The translations under genes were made by a program, and so were the position numbers. A stretch of 64,000 bases of DNA, taken from the NCBI RefSeq assembly GCF_040675875.1, contig NZ_JBEGII010000001.1, forward strand, positions 3,782,001 through 3,846,000, given 5' to 3'. Positions 60,402 through 64,000 of the stretch are shown here, in pieces (within the stretch, counting starts at the first letter, position 1; the number at the start of each line of letters is the position of its first letter). The notes beneath the pieces are model-generated. The model saw nothing but the letters and a program-made list of their open reading frames with translations, was not told the origin of the DNA and did no database searches. This stretch comes from Microbacterium sp. LWO12-1.2 (GTDB taxonomy: Bacteria > Actinomycetota > Actinomycetes > Actinomycetales > Microbacteriaceae).

Positions 60402-61273
60402 AGCCTGTGATCCGTCTCTCCGGAGACGACGCCGCGGTTCGGGTGGTCGGAACGGAAGCCGTGAAGGCGCTTCGTGCGGATCCGCAGACCGCGTCCGCGC
60501 TGTTCAGTCGGCTCTGGAAGCTGCATCTGCGTCGCGCGCGGTTCGTGACCAGTGCGGGTGCGCCTCCGGTGTCAGCGGCGGGGGCATCACCGGAGCGCGA
60601 GTTCGGCACGGCCTATCGCGTGATCTGGGGAGTGCTGCTCGGTATCGGACTCGTCGCCGCTCTGGTGCAGGCCGTGATGCTCGGACCTGCTGATCGAAGG
60701 AACTCGTTCACAGACCCGAGCACCGCGCTCTCGGTTGCTCTCGTCGCCGGCGTGATCGCGCTCCCTGTACTGCTGATCGTGCTGATGCTACGCGTGCCCG
60801 ATCCGAAGAGCGCGCGGACGGGCGAGACCCTCGCGGTGCTGGTCGGAGTGATCTGCGCGGGCATCCTGATCTTCCGCCTGGCGGTCGGCGGCGGTGACGG
60901 GCGTGGCTTCGCCCCGCAGGACCTCGCGGTCTGGCTGCCGATGACCGCGGTGAGCGTGCTGTTGATCATCGGCATCGCCGTGCGCAGCGACCTGGTGCGC
61001 CGGCGCTCCGCGGTTCCTGCATCTGTCGGGCCGTCGCGACCGCAGACGGACTCCGTTCGGGAGATGCGTCGGGAGGCGGAATGGGCGGCATCGTCCACCC
61101 GACAGGACGCGTCGACGAAGGCCGACTGGCTGGCGCGGCTCGATCAGCTGGCGGAGCGCGGTGTCGATGCCGGCAGTGTCGCCCAGGCGCGGACGATGAC
61201 ACCGGCCGCATGGCTCACGTGGCTCGCCTATGACGGCGAGATCGACATCGCCGGCGTCATCCCGCGCCCCTGA
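60398..61273 (+). CDS. Hypothetical four-span membrane protein of module 1
   Basis: 291 residues. A polar, basic N-terminus of about 75 residues is followed by four membrane spans (about 76-95, 108-132, 143-163, 173-195) and a charged C-terminal cytoplasmic region with many Arg and Trp. Family not recognised. It is the last gene before the second palindrome promoter and could be a membrane component linked with the hydrophobic substrate. A separate 167-residue four-span protein fills the matching place in module 2, without obvious sequence similarity. Confidence 0.68.
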   Translation: MKPVIRLSGDDAAVRVVGTEAVKALRADPQTASALFSRLWKLHLRRARFVTSAGAPPVSAAGASPEREFGTAYRVIWGVLLGIGLVAALVQAVMLGPADRRNSFTDPSTALSVALVAGVIALPVLLIVLMLRVPDPKSARTGETLAVLVGVICAGILIFRLAVGGGDGRGFAPQDLAVWLPMTAVSVLLIIGIAVRSDLVRRRSAVPASVGPSRPQTDSVREMRREAEWAASSTRQDASTKADWLARLDQLAERGVDAGSVAQARTMTPAAWLTWLAYDGEIDIAGVIPRP

Positions 61274-61296
61274 CGCTCGTCGGGCGCTGCAGTGGG

Positions 61297-61344
61297 GATG
61301 GGGAGTTGTCCCCATCGACGGCCCTGATGGTTTGTCCTTAGGGT
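61297..61344 (+). promoter_or_regulatory. Palindrome-type promoter of the WXG100 gene (copy C)
   Basis: GATGGGGA-N4-TCCCCATC is a perfect 8-bp inverted repeat (shared part 61297-61317). After 20 bases TTAGGGT (61338-61344) provides a TAGGGT -10. The gene starts 55 bases downstream at 61399 behind GGAGGT. This is the best-matching of the three copies. Confidence 0.8.
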
Positions 61345-61398
61345 GGAGTTATCAGGGCCGGAGTGGTCCGATCCAAACGATTTCCGGAGGTGTGGACG

Positions 61399-61686
61399 AT
61401 GGCCGATTTCGGTGCGTCTTATGCAGAGATGGAGCAGGTGGCGTCGTCGCTGTCGCAGGCTCGTGATGACATTCAGGGGCAGTTGGACACACTGAAGGGT
61501 CAGGTCGACACTCTTCTGGGTGATGACTTCAAGACGCAGCACGCGTCGGGCAAGTTCGGTGAGGGGTACACGGAGCTGACGACGGGTCTGAAGACCGCGG
61601 TCGACGGTATCAACGACATGTCCGAGTCGCTGCTGGGCATGATGCGTGCGATCCAGGACCTGGACCAGCAGCTCGCCGGCAGCTGA
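61399..61686 (+). CDS. WXG100 family type VII secretion protein
   Basis: 95 residues, the standard length. Two helices are joined by a turn: LSQARDDIQGQLDTLKGQVDTLLGDDF and ASGKFGEGYTELTTGLKTAVDGINDMSESLLGMM. The turn carries DDFKTQHASGKF, the form found in many actinobacterial members where Phe replaces the Trp of W-x-G. No Y-x-x-x-D/E tail is present, so the secretion signal may be supplied by a partner. It has its own promoter and terminator and so is set up for high expression; it is probably the abundant small substrate of the machine. Confidence 0.88.
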   Translation: MADFGASYAEMEQVASSLSQARDDIQGQLDTLKGQVDTLLGDDFKTQHASGKFGEGYTELTTGLKTAVDGINDMSESLLGMMRAIQDLDQQLAGS

Positions 61687-61707
61687 CACACGCGGCATTC
61701 TGACTCG

Positions 61708-61742
61708 AAAGGGGTCGGCGGGATCCGTCGGCCCCTTTTCTC
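61708..61742 (+). terminator. Rho-independent-like terminator after the WXG100 gene
   Basis: A 14-bp stem with two G-T pairs and a GAT loop (61708-61738; arms start AAAGGGG and end CCCCTTT) is followed by TTCTCTC. It lies 21 bases after the stop and before the 111-residue paralogue gene, so most transcripts would end here and read-through would feed module 2. Confidence 0.8.
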
Positions 61743-61772
61743 TCATCATCCCCGCTGGAGAAGATACTCGCG

Positions 61773-62108
61773 ATGGACATCATGCTCGATCTGGACCGAC
61801 TTCGCCTGACGAAGACCGGCCTGACATCCTCGGTTGACGCCTTCGAATCGGCGGCTCAGACCAACGATGCGCTGGAGAGCGCAGTCGGCAAGCCGGACGG
61901 ACGTTCCGAACTGCGGCAGAAGGTCTCCGACTTCGAGGACGACTGGAAGTCGAACCGCGGCAAGCTGCAGAAGAATCTCGACGAGATCCTCACCCAGCTC
62001 ACCGGGATCATCGATGGCTGGGAGCAGTGGGACACCGAGACCGCGAACGGCTTCGAGAACCCGACGAGTACGGCAGACGTCTCCGTTGGAAAGGCCACGC
62101 GACGATGA
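61773..62108 (+). CDS. WXG100-like helical protein, 111 residues (module 2)
   Basis: 111 residues, helical, soluble. Paralogue of the protein at 57650: same length and the shared pattern ALES-A-G-P-G followed by D-F-x-x-D-W and a long second helix (LQKNLDEILTQLTGIIDGWEQWDTETANGF). It overlaps the next gene by four bases, as expected for a co-folding partner of the larger protein at 62105. GGAG lies before the ATG. A palindrome promoter does not directly precede it; expression depends on read-through of the terminator at 61708 or a promoter I cannot see. Confidence 0.8.
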   Translation: MDIMLDLDRLRLTKTGLTSSVDAFESAAQTNDALESAVGKPDGRSELRQKVSDFEDDWKSNRGKLQKNLDEILTQLTGIIDGWEQWDTETANGFENPTSTADVSVGKATRR

Positions 62109-63352
62109 GGTCTCCGTTCACCCAGCACGAACTGCGACCGCTCGAAGGAAACCCGTCCGTGATCTGGGCTGACGGCGACGGGTTCGTGAAGCTCGCCGTC
62201 ACGATGTCCGAGACGGCGGTGCTGCTCACCGAGATCGGCGACTCCGGCGTCCACAAGAGCAAAGGTACGGACAAGCTCGGTGACATGGCGCGGGAGTCGT
62301 CGAGCGACCTGTCCGATGCGGCGGTGCGCTACGAGGGCACGGGCAAGGCGCTGCGTACCTATGCGGAGGCGTTGCAGACCGCGCAGAACTGGCTCGACCT
62401 TCACCTCCACGAGGTCGAGCGCGCGGAGAGGGACTATCAGACCGCGCTCGAGGAGAAGGAGACGGCTGACCGGAATCAGGCCTCGGTCGATCATCAGTGG
62501 CCGTGGGAAGACGAGCCTACGCAGGCGGACAAGGAAGCGGCATCCGGTGCCGTCGATGCGGCGAACACCTCGCTCACCGGAGCGAAGACCGATCGCGACG
62601 CCCAATGGCACAGCTTCGATCACGTCTTCGACGCATGGTCCGATGCGTATGACGATGCCGTGGAGGGCGTGCAGAAGGCCATGGACACGGCCGACAACGG
62701 CGATGGATTCTGGGGATTCGTCGACGACCTCCTCACGGTCATCGCCGTCGTTCTGATCGTTCTCACGATCGTCGCGCTGATCATCGGGGCCCCGTTCACG
62801 GGTCTCTTGGCGGGGGTGCTCCTCGGACTCACCCTCCTCAGCCTCGGTCTCACGGCGCTCAAGTATGTCGATGGTCGTGCGACGCTGGGGGATGTCGGGC
62901 TCGCCGCTCTCGGTCTGCTGCCGTTCGGGATCGGGCGGGTGCTCTCGAAGGGCGTCCCCGCGCTCGGCGCCGTCCTCAGCGGCGGAAGGGGCGTCGTCAC
63001 CTCGGTGATCCGCGCGGGTCTTCCGCGCGTGCGGCTCTTTCATCCGTCCACCTGGGCGACACCGTTCCAGTGGCTCACAGCACCGATCCGTTCGATGTCC
63101 AACCTGCCCAGGCCGGGTCTGTTCGTCAACCCGCTGAGGACGATCGTCAACGGCGGTCCCGAGGTGCAGCAGATGCAGCGATTCCTCACGACGATGCACA
63201 ACTCGCCGTGGGGGACGAATCCGGCCGTGCAGCAGTTCATCGCGCAGACCGCGACGAGCCTCCCCGGGACCTTCCGACAGTTCCTCAACGCGGTCACCTG
63301 GACCGGTTCCGCGGGGCTGACCGGCTACGGTGCCGCCACGGCGCCGTGGTGA
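62105..63352 (+). CDS. Candidate type VII secretion substrate (module 2)
   Basis: 415 residues. The N-terminal 190 residues are helical with coiled-coil character (VERAERDYQTALEEKETADR) and end in AWSDAYDDAVEGVQKAMDT. Hydrophobic segments lie at about 206-265, followed by a further hydrophobic region (LAALGLLPFGIGRVLSKG) comparable to VFPFGKAFALVKG in module 1 and a C-terminal part rich in Pro, Asn and Gln. The plan is the same as that of the protein at 57987, so both probably belong to one fast-evolving family. No toxin motif is recognised. Confidence 0.72.
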   Translation: MRSPFTQHELRPLEGNPSVIWADGDGFVKLAVTMSETAVLLTEIGDSGVHKSKGTDKLGDMARESSSDLSDAAVRYEGTGKALRTYAEALQTAQNWLDLHLHEVERAERDYQTALEEKETADRNQASVDHQWPWEDEPTQADKEAASGAVDAANTSLTGAKTDRDAQWHSFDHVFDAWSDAYDDAVEGVQKAMDTADNGDGFWGFVDDLLTVIAVVLIVLTIVALIIGAPFTGLLAGVLLGLTLLSLGLTALKYVDGRATLGDVGLAALGLLPFGIGRVLSKGVPALGAVLSGGRGVVTSVIRAGLPRVRLFHPSTWATPFQWLTAPIRSMSNLPRPGLFVNPLRTIVNGGPEVQQMQRFLTTMHNSPWGTNPAVQQFIAQTATSLPGTFRQFLNAVTWTGSAGLTGYGAATAPW

Positions 63353-63358
63353 CCGGCA

Positions 63359-63364
63359 TAGGCT
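63359..63364 (+). promoter_or_regulatory. -10 element TAGGCT, leaderless start of the four-span protein gene
   Basis: TAGGCT is followed by seven bases and the ATG at 63372 with no ribosome site, as in the other leaderless starts. It would make this gene partly independent of module 2. Confidence 0.5.
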
Positions 63365-63371
63365 GTCATTC

Positions 63372-63875
63372 ATGTCATCCCGTCGTTCCCGGTTGCAGAA
63401 GCGCTTCACGACGATCTATCTGCTGCTGAGGATGCTGCAGGCCGCCGTGCTGATCGTGTTCCTGCTCGGGTCCTTGGCGCTCTCCGGGGGTCAGGTCGCC
63501 GCGAGCGGTGCGCCGATGTGGGGTGCTGTCGTGGACTTCCCGTTGTTCCGGTTGCCCGGTTGGCTCTTGCTGGCCGTGTCCGTGGTCGGTGTTCTTCTCG
63601 TGATCCCGGTCGTGGCTCTGGCGAGACTGGCGGACGCCGGACGCGTGGTCGGGGCCTTCTCGGCGACGGCGGCGGCGACGGCGGCATCGTTCTTCTTCGC
63701 ATGGTCTCAGCCGCAGACCACACCAGATGACTCCACGTTGCGCTGGGCGGCCGCCATCACCGACGGCGCGGTCCTTCTGATCCTCCTTGTGATCGCTGGA
63801 ACCGTCGCCGCGCTCGCGGATCGCGAGCGGTCTCGGACCGGCGTCCCGGTGTGGACCCCTGGTCAGGACAGCTGA
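63372..63875 (+). CDS. Hypothetical four-span membrane protein of module 2
   Basis: 167 residues. A basic N-terminus (SSRRSRLQKRFTTIYLLLRML) leads into four membrane spans (about 15-38, 55-78, 86-107 and 125-147), ending in a short polar tail. Family not recognised. Its last stop base is the first base of the next ATG. It takes the place in module 2 that the 291-residue membrane protein takes in module 1, suggesting a membrane partner of the secreted protein. Confidence 0.72.
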   Translation: MSSRRSRLQKRFTTIYLLLRMLQAAVLIVFLLGSLALSGGQVAASGAPMWGAVVDFPLFRLPGWLLLAVSVVGVLLVIPVVALARLADAGRVVGAFSATAAATAASFFFAWSQPQTTPDDSTLRWAAAITDGAVLLILLVIAGTVAALADRERSRTGVPVWTPGQDS

Positions 63876-64000
63876 TGACCGACGACGAGCCCGGCGGATT
63901 CAGCATCCTCTTCCCTCCGGGATGGACACGGTACTTCATCGATGATGAGGGGCGAAAAGCCCTGGCCACGCGGATGTCGTCGCAGATCCGTGCTCTCGGT
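63875..64000 (+). CDS. N-terminal part of a module 2 protein related to the one at 59784
   Basis: The first 42 codons are in the window; the gene runs off its end. The opening (GGFSILFPPGWTRYFIDDEGRKALATRMSSQI) follows the same strand-Pro-x-x-Trp-helix pattern as the 205-residue module 1 protein. The ATG shares one base with the preceding stop. It supports the view that module 2 repeats module 1 and continues beyond the window. Confidence 0.65.
   Translation, partial: MTDDEPGGFSILFPPGWTRYFIDDEGRKALATRMSSQIRALG

Noticed and set aside
57987..63352. C-terminal toxin domains in the two large candidate substrates, with the small neighbours as immunity proteins
   Set aside because: I could not see nuclease, deaminase, ADP-ribosyltransferase or lipase motifs in the C-termini; the idea remains possible but unsupported, so it is not called.

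Overview
The window is high-GC, densely coded DNA with many GTG starts, 1- and 4-base gene overlaps and actinobacterial gene content (bkd operon with an Lrp-type regulator, CstA, a DtxR/IdeR-type iron box, WXG100 proteins, leaderless TANNNT promoters). It most resembles a Microbacteriaceae chromosome, probably Microbacterium or a close relative; that is inference from style and gene content, not from a marker gene. I found no rRNA, tRNA, CRISPR, insertion sequence or phage gene, and no gene-free stretch longer than about 300 bases.

Layout. 1-716: tail of an unidentified protein and a small ArsR-like regulator. 754-6795: branched-chain 2-oxo acid degradation operon on the minus strand (E1 alpha, E1 beta, E2, acyl-CoA dehydrogenase, short-chain dehydrogenase) with a divergent Lrp/AsnC regulator. 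6821-11524: an ECF importer (fused ATPase, EcfT, two YkoE-like S components) with an embedded siderophore-interacting flavoprotein and an iron box, which points to iron rather than thiamine. 11787-18245: CstA-type carrier, YbdD-like protein, LytS/LytTR two-component system, small membrane protein and a monocarboxylate-type sodium symporter, probably one carboxylate (pyruvate) sensing and uptake unit. 18263-21746: pirin, GNAT and RecQ. 21902-26376: a double-TetR fusion divergent from an MFS carrier and a cytoplasmic GH3 glycosidase. 26537-29823: acyl-CoA oxidase and a zinc alcohol dehydrogenase. 29898-34115: nucleoside salvage (nucleoside hydrolase, MFS, GntR/UTRA regulator, ribokinase). 34155-34724: DNA-3-methyladenine glycosylase I.

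34763-64000: one accessory system of about 29 kb that runs off the end of the window. It begins with a 2025-residue surface protein (beta-rich head, about nine Ig-like/cadherin-like repeats, FnIII repeats, a small C-terminal Cys domain). Next is a tightly overlapping chain: MoxR ATPase, DUF58, a transglutaminase-like protein that has lost its catalytic residues, RDD-FHA, PP2C phosphatase, FHA protein, Ser/Thr kinase, FHA-winged helix protein, a second RDD-FHA, a 16-codon micro-ORF and a 1503-residue EssC/EccC-type ATPase with an N-terminal FHA domain and three ATPase cassettes. Two related substrate modules follow, each with WXG100-like helical proteins, a larger hydrophobic candidate substrate and small accessory proteins. 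I read this as a type VII secretion-like machine under kinase/phosphatase/FHA control. EccB, EccD, EccE, MycP, EssA, EssB and EsaA are not recognisable in the window.

The most useful new observation is regulatory. A 22-bp palindrome, CGATGGGGA-N4-TCCCCATCG or a near match, occurs exactly three times at the same distance (19-20 bases) upstream of TTAGG(G/A)T, and only in front of the giant surface gene and the two WXG-type modules. This suggests a dedicated regulon; the FHA-winged helix protein inside the operon is a candidate regulator.
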